From Microbacterium sp. SORGH_AS_0969 (GTDB lineage: Bacteria; Actinomycetota; Actinomycetes; Actinomycetales; Microbacteriaceae), in the NCBI RefSeq assembly GCF_030818255.1, contig NZ_JAUTAG010000001.1, forward strand, positions 1,240,001 through 1,304,000: DNA of 64,000 bases, in the 5' to 3' direction. The translations under genes were made by a program, and so were the position numbers. The notes below the pieces were generated by a model. The model was not told where the DNA came from and did not search any database. It saw only the letters and a list, made by a program, of their open reading frames with translations. Positions 41,565 to 51,208 of the stretch are shown piece after piece (position 1 is the first letter of the stretch; every line of letters starts with the position of its first letter).

Positions 41565-42712
41565 TCATCGTCGTCGCTCACGATCCGACCCGCCTCCACC
41601 CGAACCACGTGGGCGCGGAGGGCGTCGGGGACGTCCTCTTCGACCGCGGAGGTGACGATCACCTGCTCGTATCCGCCGACGAGCTCGGCGAGGCGCGCGC
41701 GGCGTCCGGCGTCGAGCTCGGCGAACACGTCATCGAGGATCAGGACCGGGTCTCCGAGACGTGACTCCGCGCGCAGGATCTCGGCCGAGGCCAGTCGCAG
41801 AGCGAGCGCGACCGACCAGGACTCCCCGTGCGAGGCGTAGCCCTTCACGGGCAGGTTGCGGACTCGCAGGACCAGGTCGTCACGGTGCGGGCCGACGAGG
41901 GTCAGTCCGCGCTCGAGCTCAGCGGCACGACGAGCGGTGAGGGCGGCGCGGAACTGGTCGGCGAGGGGCCCGGCCGACGTCGAGGTCGCCGCGTCGCCTT
42001 CTTCGGGGTCGCCGCCTCCGACGGAGAGTGCCCATTCGAGGCGCGGTTCGTGGTCGGCGCCGGCAATGGCCGCGTACGCCCGCGCCACCGGCTCCGACAG
42101 ATCGGATGCCAGCGCCAGGCGCGCCTCGATGAGCTCGGTTCCGAGGGTGACGAGCTTGTCGTCCCACACGTCGAGCGTGCCGAGGGCGTCGCCGCGCACC
42201 CCTCTCGCCCGAGCGGACTTCAACAGAGCGGTGCGCTGACGCAGGACCCGGTCGTAGTCGGCGACGACCGCGGCCATGCGGGGGCTGCGTTGCACGATCA
42301 GCTGGTCGGCGAAGCGCCGGCGTGCGGACGGGTCACCGCGGACGATCTGAAGGTCCTCGGGCGCGAAGAGGATCACCTGCGCGTAGCGCGGCAACTCGGC
42401 GGTGCGGACGTTCACGCCGTTCACGCGCGCGCGATTGGAGCCCTGGCGATTGAGCTGCAGTTCGAGCAGGACGCTGCGCTCCCCGTGGGCGAGACGCGCG
42501 CGGACGATCGCGGCATCCGCCCCGTCTCTCACCATCGGCGCGTCACTGGAGACGCGATGAGAACCGAGCGTGGCCAGGTAGGCGACCGCCTCGACGAGGT
42601 TGGTCTTGCCCTGGCCGTTCCGCCCGACGAAGACGTTGGCGCCGGTGGCGAGCGAGACGTCGACTTCCGCGTAATTGCGGAAATCCCTGAGTCCCAGCTG
42701 CTCCACGATCAC
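41561..42712 (-). CDS. recF: DNA recombination/repair protein RecF
   Basis: A 383-residue SMC-like ATPase that helps load RecA at single-strand gaps. Walker A is VGRNGQGKTNLVEA (about 30-43), the signature region is YASHGESWSVALALRLAS and Walker B is PVLILDDVFAELD. Start GTG 42712. It is separated from dnaN by 57 bases. The 3' end contains a short tandem duplication that also forms the dciA start region. Confidence 0.96.
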   Translation of the reverse strand: MIVEQLGLRDFRNYAEVDVSLATGANVFVGRNGQGKTNLVEAVAYLATLGSHRVSSDAPMVRDGADAAIVRARLAHGERSVLLELQLNRQGSNRARVNGVNVRTAELPRYAQVILFAPEDLQIVRGDPSARRRFADQLIVQRSPRMAAVVADYDRVLRQRTALLKSARARGVRGDALGTLDVWDDKLVTLGTELIEARLALASDLSEPVARAYAAIAGADHEPRLEWALSVGGGDPEEGDAATSTSAGPLADQFRAALTARRAAELERGLTLVGPHRDDLVLRVRNLPVKGYASHGESWSVALALRLASAEILRAESRLGDPVLILDDVFAELDAGRRARLAELVGGYEQVIVTSAVEEDVPDALRAHVVRVEAGRIVSDDDE

Positions 42713-42769
42713 CGAGTCAGACTACCGGCCGCCTCCGACACCGAAGCCCGAGGATCGGCCCGGGCCGGC

Positions 42770-43921
42770 TCAGCGCAGCAGCAGATTCGGCTGGAGCAGG
42801 TACTTGAACGTGCCCTCGCCGCCCTTGTCGACCGAGGTCTGCGGGGTGACCAGCACGGGGCTCAGCTTGTTCGCGTTGTCGCTCGACGTGAACGTGATGC
42901 GGGTGAACTCGCTGCGCACGGCACCGAGCGACTCGAGCAGGTACTGCGGATTGAGGCCGAGCGTGACCTCGTCGCCGACCAGCGTGGCATCCACTGTCTC
43001 GGTGGCGCGCGCCTGCTCGGTCCCCGAGGCGTCCATCGACACTCCGTCGGCGCCGAAGGTGAAGCGCAGCGGAGCGGAGCGGTCGAGGACGAGCGCCACA
43101 CGGCGGACGGCTTCGGCCAGTTCTGCGGTGTTCACGACGCTGTGGTGCTCGGTCTGCTCGGGGAAAAGCCGGCGCACCGGGGGGAAGTTGCCCTTGATGA
43201 GGAGAGACGTGACGGTCTTGTTCGCCGCGGTGAACGCGATGATCTCGCGATCGCCGGAGCCCGAGAAGGCGATCGAGATGTCGCCGCCGTGCGCGAAGGT
43301 CTTGCCGACCTCCTGCAGGGTGCGCGCGGGCACCAGCGCCGAGGTCGTCTCGTCGGATGCCGCGTGCCCGCCGTCCCAGGGGATCTCGCGCAGCGCGACG
43401 CGGTAGCGGTCGGTGGCGACGAGGCTGAGCCGCGTTCCGCTCACCTCGAGCTGGACGCCGGTGAGGACGGGGGTGACGTCGTCGCGGGACGCCGCGAAGG
43501 CCACCTGCGCGATCGCGGTGGCGAACTCGTCCGCGGGGACCAGACCCGACTCACCCGTGACCTCGGGGATGGCGGGGTACTCCTGGACGGGCATCGAGGC
43601 GAGGGTGAACCGCGCCGACCCGCACGTGAGCAGGATTCCGCCGTCGTCGTCGACGGCGATCTGGATGGGAGCGTTCGGCAGGCGGCTGGCGATGTCGCTG
43701 AGAAGACGACCGTGGACGAGGATCGTGCCGGGCTCGTCGACCGTCGCCTCGATCGTCGTCCGCGCGGAGGCTTCGTAGTCGAACGCGGCGAGCGTGAGTC
43801 CCTGATCGCCGGCCTCGATGAGCACACCCGCGAGGATCGGCTGCGGATTGCGCTGCGGCAGGAGCTTGACCACGAACGAGACGGCTTCGCTGAACACATC
43901 GCGATTGACGTGGAACTTCAC
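42770..43921 (-). CDS. dnaN: DNA polymerase III beta sliding clamp
   Basis: A 383-residue clamp that holds the replicase and many repair proteins on DNA. The N-terminus is MKFHVNRDVFSEAVSFVVK; the C-terminal end (KGGEGTFKYLLQPNLLLR) is the usual actinobacterial variant of the partner-binding pocket region. Start is GTG 43921. It is preceded by oriC and by dnaA on the same strand. Confidence 0.97.
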   Translation of the reverse strand: MKFHVNRDVFSEAVSFVVKLLPQRNPQPILAGVLIEAGDQGLTLAAFDYEASARTTIEATVDEPGTILVHGRLLSDIASRLPNAPIQIAVDDDGGILLTCGSARFTLASMPVQEYPAIPEVTGESGLVPADEFATAIAQVAFAASRDDVTPVLTGVQLEVSGTRLSLVATDRYRVALREIPWDGGHAASDETTSALVPARTLQEVGKTFAHGGDISIAFSGSGDREIIAFTAANKTVTSLLIKGNFPPVRRLFPEQTEHHSVVNTAELAEAVRRVALVLDRSAPLRFTFGADGVSMDASGTEQARATETVDATLVGDEVTLGLNPQYLLESLGAVRSEFTRITFTSSDNANKLSPVLVTPQTSVDKGGEGTFKYLLQPNLLLR

Positions 43922-44311
43922 GGACGCTCCCTTGACGGCGGGTATGGCTTACCCATGCTAGTCCCCGACCGAGGCGCCCCCGATGTGCGTGCCTTCGCAC
44001 CACGAGGTCATCGAATCTCTCTTAACTCAAATGGGATCTTTCATCTTGTTAACAGCTGTGGAGAGTGTGGATAACTCGACGGATCCCTGTTAACAGAAGG
44101 GAACGACACCAGTGTGACCTGTGGAGGCGTTGCGGAGAGCCTGCGCAGTTAACACGACGGCACTCGAAGGGGGTGCGCCTGCCGTCCACAGGTTAAGGCG
44201 CGTCGTACACAAGTCATCCGCAGAGATTTGGAGTTATCCACAGGTTTTCCACACTGTGTAGAACCGTGCGAAAAGTCTTCGCGGAAGAGGTTGTGACGGG
44301 TTCTCCCGGGC
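43922..44311. other. oriC: oriC region between dnaA and dnaN
   Basis: A gene-free stretch with clustered DnaA boxes: TGTGGATAA at 44066-44074, TTATCCACA at 44234-44242, TTTTCCACA at 44245-44253, and weaker ones (TGTGGAGAG 44057, TGTGGAGGC 44120, CCGTCCACA 44182). The local string GTTAACA occurs three times (about 44048-44160), and the region around 44020-44055 is relatively AT-rich, a possible unwinding site. The dnaA-oriC-dnaN order is typical of actinobacterial origins. Confidence 0.9.
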
Positions 44312-44350
44312 GAAAAAGACGAAAGGCCCGACCGCGGATGCGGACGGGCC
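44312..44350 (-). terminator. Terminator of dnaA
   Basis: On the minus strand, GGCCCGTCCGC and GCGGTCGGGCC pair with one mismatch around ATCC, followed by TTTCGTCTTTTT. This is a good intrinsic terminator just past the dnaA stop. Confidence 0.85.
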
Positions 44351-44369
44351 CGGTGCGGGAGACGAGCTC

Positions 44370-45785
44370 TCAGCGCATACGTCCGAGTTGGCTCGTGATC
44401 TCCGAGACCTGGTTGAAGATCGATCGACGCTCCTTCATGAGGTCGCTGATCTTCTTGTAGGCGTACATGACGGTGGTGTGGTCGCGGTTGCCGAACAGCT
44501 GTCCGATCTTGGGCAGTGACAGGCTCGTACGCTCGCGGCAGAGATACATCGCGATCTGCCGGGCGGTGGCGACGGCCTGTGATCGGCTCGAACCGTAGAG
44601 GTCGTCGACCGAGAGCTTGAAGTACTGCGCGGTCGCCGTGATGATGTCGGTCGGAGAGACGACATTGGCGTCGTCCTGATCGATGATGTCGCGAAGCACC
44701 GTCTGCGCGAGCGACATGTCGAGGGTCGACCGGTTCAGACTCGCGAACGCGGAAACGCGGATGAGGGCACCCTCGAGTTCGCGGATGTTCGACGACACCA
44801 CTGTGGCGATGTACTCGAGGACGTCGTCGGGAATGAGGAGACGTTCGCTCTGCGCCTTCTTACGGAGGATCGCGATGCGGGTCTCGAGGTCGGGCGCCTG
44901 CACATCGGTGATGAGGCCCCACTCGAAGCGACTCCGCATGCGATCTTCGAAGCCCGTGAGCTGCTTCGGGGGCAGGTCGCTCGTGATCACGACCTGCTTG
45001 TCGTGGTCGTGCAGGGTGTTGAACGTGTGGAAGAAGGCTTCCTGCGTCTCGGCACGCCCCTGGAGGAACTGGATGTCGTCGATCAGAAGGATGTCGACGT
45101 CGCGATATCGGGCCTGGAACGCCGAGCCGCGGTTGTTCGCGATCGAGTTGATGAAGTCGTTCGTGAACTCTTCGCTCGAGACGTATCGGACGCGGATGCC
45201 GGCGTACATGCTCGCGGCGTAGTCGCCGATCGCGTGCAGCAGGTGGGTCTTGCCCAGTCCCGAGTCCCCATAGATGAAGAGCGGGTTGTAGGCCTTCGCC
45301 GGCGCTTCGGCGACGGCGACAGCCGCTGCGTGGGCGAATCGGTTGGACTGGCCGATGACGAAGTTGTCGAAGGTGTACTTCGGGTTCAGTCGGGTGTCGC
45401 TGCGAGAAGCCGGGACGATCGGCTCCGGAGCCTGCTCGGGGATGAGTGAGTGACCGGCCGGCGCCGACACGGAGCGCTCGTCGGCAGGAGTGGGTCGCGG
45501 CGAATCGATCAGGTCGGGATTCACGACCACACGGAACGCGTTCACTTCGGGGTCGGGCCCCTGAACCTGGGTCAGAGCCTCGAGGATGGGAGCCCGCATG
45601 CGCTTGTTGATCTGCCCTGCAGTCAGGTCATTGGGGACATCGAGGTACAGGGTGCCGCCCATCACGCCCTGGGGAACGGCGAGGTTCAGGAAGCCGTGGA
45701 GCTGCGGCGTGACGCGCTCGTCCTTGAGAAGGTGGTCGAGCACGGCGGACCAGACGGGAACATCCGGTACTTCGTGCAATGACAT
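44370..45785 (-). CDS. dnaA: Chromosomal replication initiator DnaA
   Basis: A 471-residue initiator ATPase. The N-terminal domain I is followed by a short linker and the AAA+ domain with Walker A GDSGLGKTHLLHA, Walker B ILLIDDIQFLQG and sensor regions. Domain IV ends with the box-binding signature GNRDHTTVMYAYKKI. ATG 45785 has GGAGGGGAC upstream. It binds the boxes on both sides of its own gene. Confidence 0.98.
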   Translation of the reverse strand: MSLHEVPDVPVWSAVLDHLLKDERVTPQLHGFLNLAVPQGVMGGTLYLDVPNDLTAGQINKRMRAPILEALTQVQGPDPEVNAFRVVVNPDLIDSPRPTPADERSVSAPAGHSLIPEQAPEPIVPASRSDTRLNPKYTFDNFVIGQSNRFAHAAAVAVAEAPAKAYNPLFIYGDSGLGKTHLLHAIGDYAASMYAGIRVRYVSSEEFTNDFINSIANNRGSAFQARYRDVDILLIDDIQFLQGRAETQEAFFHTFNTLHDHDKQVVITSDLPPKQLTGFEDRMRSRFEWGLITDVQAPDLETRIAILRKKAQSERLLIPDDVLEYIATVVSSNIRELEGALIRVSAFASLNRSTLDMSLAQTVLRDIIDQDDANVVSPTDIITATAQYFKLSVDDLYGSSRSQAVATARQIAMYLCRERTSLSLPKIGQLFGNRDHTTVMYAYKKISDLMKERRSIFNQVSEITSQLGRMR

Positions 45786-45837
45786 GTCCCCTCCGGGATC
45801 TCGGCGCGCGGGCAGACCGACGGAGTCACGTCGAACC

Positions 45838-45933
45838 TGTGGATAACTTCCGGGGCCACGCTAGTTCGCGGCTCATCCGGAGCAAAATCCACTGTAGAAC
45901 GCTGTCGCGTGTCTTTGCCACGCCTGTGGACAA
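45838..45933. promoter_or_regulatory. DnaA boxes between dnaA and rpmH
   Basis: TGTGGATAA (45838-45846, perfect) and TGTGGACAA (45925-45933, one mismatch) lie upstream of dnaA. They may serve origin function and dnaA autoregulation. The whole gap 45786-46081 holds these boxes plus the rpmH promoter. Confidence 0.7.
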
Positions 45934-45966
45934 CGACTGGGGATAATGGGCGGTCGGTTTCTCGGT

Positions 45967-45995
45967 TTGAGTTAAGGGCGCGCGCGACGTAGCCT
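45967..45995 (+). promoter_or_regulatory. Promoter of rpmH-rnpA operon
   Basis: TTGAGT (45967-45972) and TAGCCT (45990-45995) are separated by exactly 17 bases, a good housekeeping promoter. The leader to rpmH is about 80 bases and carries CCGGAG near its end. Confidence 0.65.
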
Positions 45996-46081
45996 TAGTC
46001 GGTTGACTTATGCCTATACGGCAGTCCCGACCCACGTCCCCGGCAGAAGAGCATCGGGCGACACCACCTCCGGAGTGACCC

Positions 46082-46219
46082 ATGAGCAAGCGCACCTTCC
46101 AGCCCAACAACCGTCGCCGCGCCAAGAAGCACGGCTTCCGCGCCCGCATGCGCACGCGCGCCGGCCGCGGCATCCTCGCGGCCCGTCGTGCCAAGGGCCG
46201 CACCGAACTCTCGGCCTGA
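46082..46219 (+). CDS. rpmH: 50S ribosomal protein L34
   Basis: A 45-residue ribosomal protein L34: [20 protein letters not shown] at the N-terminus and [11 protein letters not shown] at the end, the standard length and sequence. It is the first gene of the rpmH-rnpA-yidD-yidC-jag-rsmG series running away from dnaA. GGAG lies about nine bases upstream. Confidence 0.98.
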   Translation: MSKRTFQPNNRRRAKKHGFRARMRTRAGRGILAARRAKGRTELSA

Positions 46220-46227
46220 TTCACCCG

Positions 46228-46566
46228 GTGCTCGCGAAGCCGAACCGACTCACCCGCGGATCGGACTATAAAGCCACTGTCCGCCGGGGGACTCGGTGCG
46301 CCGGAACGCACGCCGTGACCTATGTCGGCAGCGTGGACGAAGACGGCCCCGCCCGTTTCGGTTTCATCGTGAGCAAGCAGGTCGGATCCGCGGTGATCCG
46401 CAACACCATCCGCCGCCGCCTGAAGGCGGTGTGCGCCGAGGCGCTCCCGTCTGTCCGCGGGGGCGCCTCGGTCGTGATCCGGGCACTCCCCTCCTCGGCG
46501 ACCGCCGATTACGCGTCGCTCCGGTCCGACGTCCTTCGTTGCTTGCAGCGGAAGGCTTTCGCATGA
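46228..46566 (+). CDS. rnpA: Ribonuclease P protein component
   Basis: A 112-residue protein cofactor of RNase P. It starts at GTG 46228, eight bases after rpmH. The RNP helix motif is GSAVIRNTIRRRLKAV, and FGFIVSKQVG precedes it, both diagnostic. It assists the RNA subunit in maturing tRNA 5' ends. It overlaps yidD by four bases. Confidence 0.96.
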   Translation: MLAKPNRLTRGSDYKATVRRGTRCAGTHAVTYVGSVDEDGPARFGFIVSKQVGSAVIRNTIRRRLKAVCAEALPSVRGGASVVIRALPSSATADYASLRSDVLRCLQRKAFA

Positions 46567-46919
46567 GCGCCTCGACCCTCCCCACCTCGTCCACCGGGAC
46601 GGCTCATTTCGAGCTGTCCGCGGTGGTGGCATCCGTCCCGCTCCTCCCCAGGAACGCGGGACTGGCCCTGTTGCACGCGTATCGCGCGACGATCTCGCAC
46701 GTCTATGGCGACGTCTGCAAGTACTACCCGTCCTGTTCTGCCTATTCGGTAGGCGCCGTGCAGCAGCACGGACTCGTCAAGGGTGTCGCGCTGACCGCGG
46801 CCCGCCTCGCACGCTGTCATCCCTGGGCTCAGGGAGGCATCGACGATGTCCGTCCTCACCGCGCCTTCCGTCACGAACTCACTCCGCACGGATTCGTCGT
46901 GCCCTCCCGGAAGGACTGA
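46563..46919 (+). CDS. yidD: Membrane protein insertion efficiency factor YidD
   Basis: A 118-residue protein with the YidD core LLHAYRATISHVYGDVCKYYPSCSAY and RLARCHPWAQGGIDDV (each shown in part: YYPSCSAY, RCHPWAQGG). The conserved cysteines CKYYPSC are present. It has an N-terminal extension of about 35 residues compared with short homologs. It helps YidC insert proteins into the membrane. It overlaps rnpA and is followed two bases later by yidC. Confidence 0.94.
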   Translation: MSASTLPTSSTGTAHFELSAVVASVPLLPRNAGLALLHAYRATISHVYGDVCKYYPSCSAYSVGAVQQHGLVKGVALTAARLARCHPWAQGGIDDVRPHRAFRHELTPHGFVVPSRKD

Positions 46920-46921
46920 TC

Positions 46922-47995
46922 GTGCAATTCGATCTCATTGGGACCATCCTCTGGCCGTTGAAATGGATGGTCGAGCTCGTGCTGGTGGGCTGGCACGCGC
47001 TGTTCACGGCGTTGGGTATGGCGCCGGCCGCGGGCCTCACCTGGGTGCTCTCGATCGTGGGTCTCGTGCTCATCGTGCGTGCCGCCCTGATCCCGCTCTT
47101 CGTGAAGCAGATCAAGAGCCAGCGCAAGATGATGGAGATCGCTCCGGAACTGCGCAAGGTGCAGGAGAAGTACAAGGGCAAGCGCGACCAGCTGTCTCGC
47201 GAGGCGATGAGCCGCGAGACCATGGCTCTGTACAAGAAGCACGGCACGACGCCGGTCTCGAGCTGCCTCCCGCTCCTGGTGCAGATGCCGATCTTCTTCG
47301 CCCTGTTCAGCGTGCTGAACGACGTGTCGAAGCACGCCGCGAGCGGCGTCGGTGGTGTGGGTCTGCTCACCCCCGAGCTCACGACCGAGTTCTACGACGC
47401 GCGTCTGTTCGACGTGGCATCCATGCACGTGAACCTCGTGACGGCGTGGAGCCAGCCCGACGGCCAGGTCACCGTGGCGATCCTGCTCACGCTGGTGGTG
47501 CTGATGATCGCGTCGCAGTTCTTCACGCAGCTGCAGATCATCTCGAAGAACCTCTCCCCCGAGGCGAAGACCGGCCAGGCGTACCAGATGCAGAAGGTGA
47601 TGCTTTACATCCTTCCGCTGGCGTTCATCTTCTCGGGCGTCTTCTTCCCGCTCGGTGTCGTCATCTACTGGTTCGTCAGCAACCTGTGGACGATGGTCCA
47701 GCAGTTCGTCGTCATCCGCGAGATGCCGACCCCCGGATCGGACGCGGCGAAGGCCCGCGAAGAGCGCCTCGCGCGCAAGGGCAAGGCGATCGATTCGAGC
47801 GGCAAGGTCGTCCCGATCGAGAAGTACCGCGCCGAGCAGCAGCGTCTCCTCGAAGAGGCCGAGCGCGCCCGTGCAGCGCAGCCCAAGCGGCAGCAGCCGG
47901 TCGGCAAGCAGCGTGCCAAGAAGCAGCAGGGCAACAAGCCCGGCTCCCCGGCACGGCCGGCCCCCGGCTCCGCCGCATCCGACCCCTCCTCCTGA
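46922..47995 (+). CDS. yidC: Membrane protein insertase YidC
   Basis: A 357-residue Oxa1/YidC insertase with five hydrophobic segments. Characteristic pieces are MTREAMALYKKHGT-like (here MSRETMALYKKHGTTPVSS), LPLLVQMPIFFALFSVL and PLAFIFSGVFFPLGVVIYW. The C-terminus is long, basic and Gln/Lys-rich (RQQPVGKQRAKKQQ), as in actinobacterial YidC that contact ribosomes. GTG 46922 follows GGAAGGACTGATC. Confidence 0.96.
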   Translation: MQFDLIGTILWPLKWMVELVLVGWHALFTALGMAPAAGLTWVLSIVGLVLIVRAALIPLFVKQIKSQRKMMEIAPELRKVQEKYKGKRDQLSREAMSRETMALYKKHGTTPVSSCLPLLVQMPIFFALFSVLNDVSKHAASGVGGVGLLTPELTTEFYDARLFDVASMHVNLVTAWSQPDGQVTVAILLTLVVLMIASQFFTQLQIISKNLSPEAKTGQAYQMQKVMLYILPLAFIFSGVFFPLGVVIYWFVSNLWTMVQQFVVIREMPTPGSDAAKAREERLARKGKAIDSSGKVVPIEKYRAEQQRLLEEAERARAAQPKRQQPVGKQRAKKQQGNKPGSPARPAPGSAASDPSS

Positions 47996-48009
47996 CGACC
48001 GGAGACATC

Positions 48010-48513
48010 ATGACGACGTCCGAGCAGATCTCGACCGACCAGAACGCCGCCACCGAAGAGCAGCTCGAGCAAGAGGGCGACATCGCCGCCGACTTCCTGG
48101 AGGGTCTGCTCGACATCGCCGATATCGACGGTGATCTCGCCCTCGACGTGCGTGCCGGGCGTGCCTACGTGTCCGTGGAGGCGGACGACGCGAGCGCGCT
48201 GTCGTCGCTGTCGCACCCTGACACGGTTCAGGCCCTCCAAGAGCTCACGCGTCTCGCCGTGCAGAACGCGACCGGTCGCTTCTCCCGACTGATCCTCGAC
48301 GTCGGCGGCTCGCGCGACGCGCGCCAGCGTCAGCTCGAGAACCTCGTCGACCGCGCGATCGAACGCCTGGACGAAGGCGCTTCGCAGGCGTCTCTGCCGG
48401 CGATGTCGAGCTACGAGCGCAAGCTCGTCCACGACATCGCCGCGGAGCGCGGCTGCGTGTCCGAATCCTTCGGCGAGGGCGCGGACCGTCACACCGTTCT
48501 GCGCCGTAGCTGA
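48010..48513 (+). CDS. khpB: Jag/KhpB-like RNA-binding protein
   Basis: A 167-residue protein with an acidic N-terminus, a KH-type domain (FLEGLLDIADIDGDLAL, AYVSVEADD) and a C-terminal R3H domain (SSYERKLVHDIAAERG, SFGEGADRHTVL). KhpB binds many RNAs and affects cell-wall synthesis in Gram-positive bacteria. ATG 48010 has CCGGAGAC upstream, and it sits between yidC and rsmG as usual. Confidence 0.93.
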   Translation: MTTSEQISTDQNAATEEQLEQEGDIAADFLEGLLDIADIDGDLALDVRAGRAYVSVEADDASALSSLSHPDTVQALQELTRLAVQNATGRFSRLILDVGGSRDARQRQLENLVDRAIERLDEGASQASLPAMSSYERKLVHDIAAERGCVSESFGEGADRHTVLRRS

Positions 48514-48521
48514 GGACCCGG

Positions 48522-49151
48522 ATGCCGTTGGAGCTGGAGCCGGAGCCGGCTGTCGCCGCGGAGATCTTCGGTGATCGTCTCAGCCTCGCTCGGCGATTCA
48601 CCGAGGCTCTCGCGCAGCATGGCGAGAAACGCGGTCTGATCGGTCCGCTCGAGGTCCCACGTCTGTGGACACGTCACATCCTCAACAGTGCTGTCGCGGC
48701 GCCCTTCTTCGAAGGGCAGGCGGCGGACATCGGTTCTGGTGCCGGTCTGCCGGGGATCGTTCTCGCGATCGCGCGCCCGGACGTGCAGTGGACGCTCATC
48801 GAGCCGATGGAGCGCCGGACGATCTGGTTGACCGAGCAGGCGGAGGCCCTCGGACTCTCGAACGTCACGGTCGCTCGAATGCGCGGGGAAGAGTGGACCG
48901 GTGGGCGTTCGTTCGACGTCGTCACCGCGCGTGCGGTGAGTGCGCTCCGCACCTTGCTCCCCTTCACGGCTCCCCTGGTTCGTCCGGGCGGTCGACTGGT
49001 GCTCTTGAAGGGAGCGAATGTCGCGGCCGAGATCGACGCGGCCGCGAAGCAGGTGCGCCGCTTCGGACTGACGGATGTGCGCGTTGAGGTCGTCGGCGAG
49101 GGTCAGCTGGACGAGCCGACACGCGTGTTCGTCGCGACGGTATCGCGCTGA
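48522..49151 (+). CDS. rsmG: 16S rRNA m7G527 methyltransferase RsmG
   Basis: A 209-residue S-adenosylmethionine-dependent methyltransferase modifying G527 of 16S rRNA; loss gives low-level streptomycin resistance. Motif I is DIGSGAGLPGIVLAI; other diagnostic pieces are WTRHILNSAVAAP, LIEPMERRTIWL and TARAVSALRTLLP. The length is normal. It is the last gene before the 6-kb region without genes. Confidence 0.96.
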   Translation: MPLELEPEPAVAAEIFGDRLSLARRFTEALAQHGEKRGLIGPLEVPRLWTRHILNSAVAAPFFEGQAADIGSGAGLPGIVLAIARPDVQWTLIEPMERRTIWLTEQAEALGLSNVTVARMRGEEWTGGRSFDVVTARAVSALRTLLPFTAPLVRPGGRLVLLKGANVAAEIDAAAKQVRRFGLTDVRVEVVGEGQLDEPTRVFVATVSR

Positions 49152-49447
49152 CGAGCTCTTTCTTCCGCCGCTCGCGAGCCTGATTACCGCGACTGATCGC
49201 GGTGCTGTCTCACCAGCCCGCGTGAGGCTTCGGTGAAGCACTGTTCTCTTCGGGCCGCGGACGCGACGTATGCGTAGCGTGGCCCGCGAACATGTATGAC
49301 AAGTACGTGCGGCGCTTTCAGTACGACCGTCACGAGCTTCTCGATTGAAAGACGTGCATCGCAGTGCTTCCGGCGTGAACCCGGGTGCCCGCGTGCGTCA
49401 ATCCTTGGATGGTCACTGCGGACGTTACCGCCGCATGGGGAGCGCGC

Positions 49448-49461
49448 GTTCCACGTGAAAC
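49448..49461. promoter_or_regulatory. parS-like site, one mismatch
   Basis: GTTCCACGTGAAAC differs from the perfect 14-base parS by one base (T4 to C). Confidence 0.75.
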
Positions 49462-50952
49462 GCGACTCTCAGAGTCCCGTGGTGTCGATGACGGCTGTGC
49501 ATCCTCACCCTCGGTGATGGCCCGGTGCGTCGGCGGTGAGAGAGTGCGATTCCTTTTCCAAGTGGGCGTGGCCCTTTCGACCGAGTCTGGTGGGAAGCAT
49601 CTGGCGGGCTCGTGGGGCAATGCCATGGGACCTCAATCACCTGCGCTCGACTGCGGTGACAGGAGAAGCTCGACGGAGAGTTCTGATCAACATCTGAAGT
49701 CGCTCGCGTCTGGATGTGGTCCCTGGCCGAGGCCATGCTCGGTGTCCTGCTCAAGGGAGATCGCGCTTCACCTCTCCCCCGCGGCCAGGGGAGGTGTCCG
49801 TACAACGCGGCCGGAAGCCTGCTGCTTGGTGATCGTCGGAAGTGCCCGACCTCTAAAACTCCCGTGATCGCAAGAGTCGGTGGTTTCAGGGCGATGACCG
49901 GCACCGGCGTGAGCCGTCGGCGGCGTTGTCGGCGGTGGAGTTGCGGCGCCCGCACGCCGGGGTCAGTGGCTTCTGCGATGGGCATCAATGTCGGTTGGAC
50001 AGGTTGTCAACTGCCAGGGTTCGCGCGCATGGGCGGTGAGGGCGTCGTTTGATGTCGAGGTCGTGTGACACGAGGGCCCTTCCCCGGCGCGAGCTCGTGT
50101 CGGGGCGTGAACGGAGGAGTGACCGCGCCCGCGCGTTGTTCGGCTGACCCCGGTTGAGACTCAAGGCGTCGGAGACAGACCTCGAGACGGCGATGCGCAC
50201 GTCGTCGGTGACCGGCGCGATCAGGGTGTGACAGGCGACGGTGTTCGACACGAGAGTTGTTTGAGCGAGGCCAGCGCTCGCCCGGTTTCCGTGGGTGAGC
50301 GGCACGATGGGACGGCATCCCGGCTCTATCGGTCATCGCTCGCACCATTGCGCAGGCAGTGTTGCGCGGCTCACCGTCTCACCGCGACGCCGGACTGGTG
50401 TGTGGCGTGTTGCCAGGCCTCGGAGCTCGGCGTGTGTTCGGTGCCGCCGTGGGTTTCGGCGCCCTCGGAGCGGCGCGGCGCACGAGCGTCGCCCGCCGTG
50501 ACGGTCGCGGGTGACACGGTTGTCGGCTCCTGGAGGGAAAGTGGACGCGCACTGCGGGCTGCTCGAGCCGACCTGCGTGCTCGCGTGCCAGGTTGAATCG
50601 AGAATTCGAGCAGATCGACCTGCTGCGTGAGATGGTCCCGCAGAGTGCGGTTGTCGCACAGGGGGTTCGATGAGGAAGTGACGGGATGCTGCGACGCGCG
50701 GGCGTCTGTGATCTTGGCGGTCGTCGCAGGATGCTGGGTGTCGCTCGACTGCCGAGATCATTTCGTGTGCGTAGGGAAGTGCTGGGAGAAGCGCCGCTGC
50801 CAGGGTCGCGTCTCGGATACATCTCGCGTCTCGATGGCAGAGGTCCATGAGATCCGCTACGCCTGAGTCGCGTAGCGGTCTGAGTGGGCTGAAGCCCCGT
50901 CACGTGTGATCCTCCTGAGTGCGCACGTCTGAGGCGTGTGACCAGGCGTGAT

Positions 50953-50966
50953 GTTTCACGTGGAAC
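50953..50966. promoter_or_regulatory. parS-like site, one mismatch
   Basis: GTTTCACGTGGAAC, the exact reverse complement of the variant at 49448. Confidence 0.75.
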
Positions 50967-51097
50967 GAGGCGTGCGCTACTCCCCCTGACGTCGAGGCGC
51001 CGCGTGGCGACAGTTTTCTGGGATGAGTTGGCGGCGTGAGGAGCACGTCACGCCTATCCGATCGTTTTTGCACCCGACCCGCACGTTCGGCGTTCCT

Positions 51098-51111
51098 GTT
51101 TCACGTGAAAC
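51098..51111. promoter_or_regulatory. parS: parS site, perfect
   Basis: GTTTCACGTGAAAC, the palindromic ParB-binding site, about 100 bases before the IS element. Confidence 0.93.
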
Positions 51112-51208
51112 ATTCTTTGCCGTACGCCCGCGGTCCCCTGGCGTCGGGATGTCGTTGCCGACCCATGCGTACTGTGTGAACGTACGTGGTGTCCGCGCGC
51201 GGGAAGCC

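Larger units (their letters stand above)
49152..51208. other. Gene-free region with parS sites, left part
   Basis: Two kilobases with no frame I can support as a gene. The frames present are short or lack ribosome-binding sites, hexamers and family features, and several are translated straight through parS sites. Base composition looks lower in GC than the neighbouring genes. It contains parS-like sites at 49448, 50953 and 51098. It continues past the IS element as 52154-55137. Confidence 0.7.
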
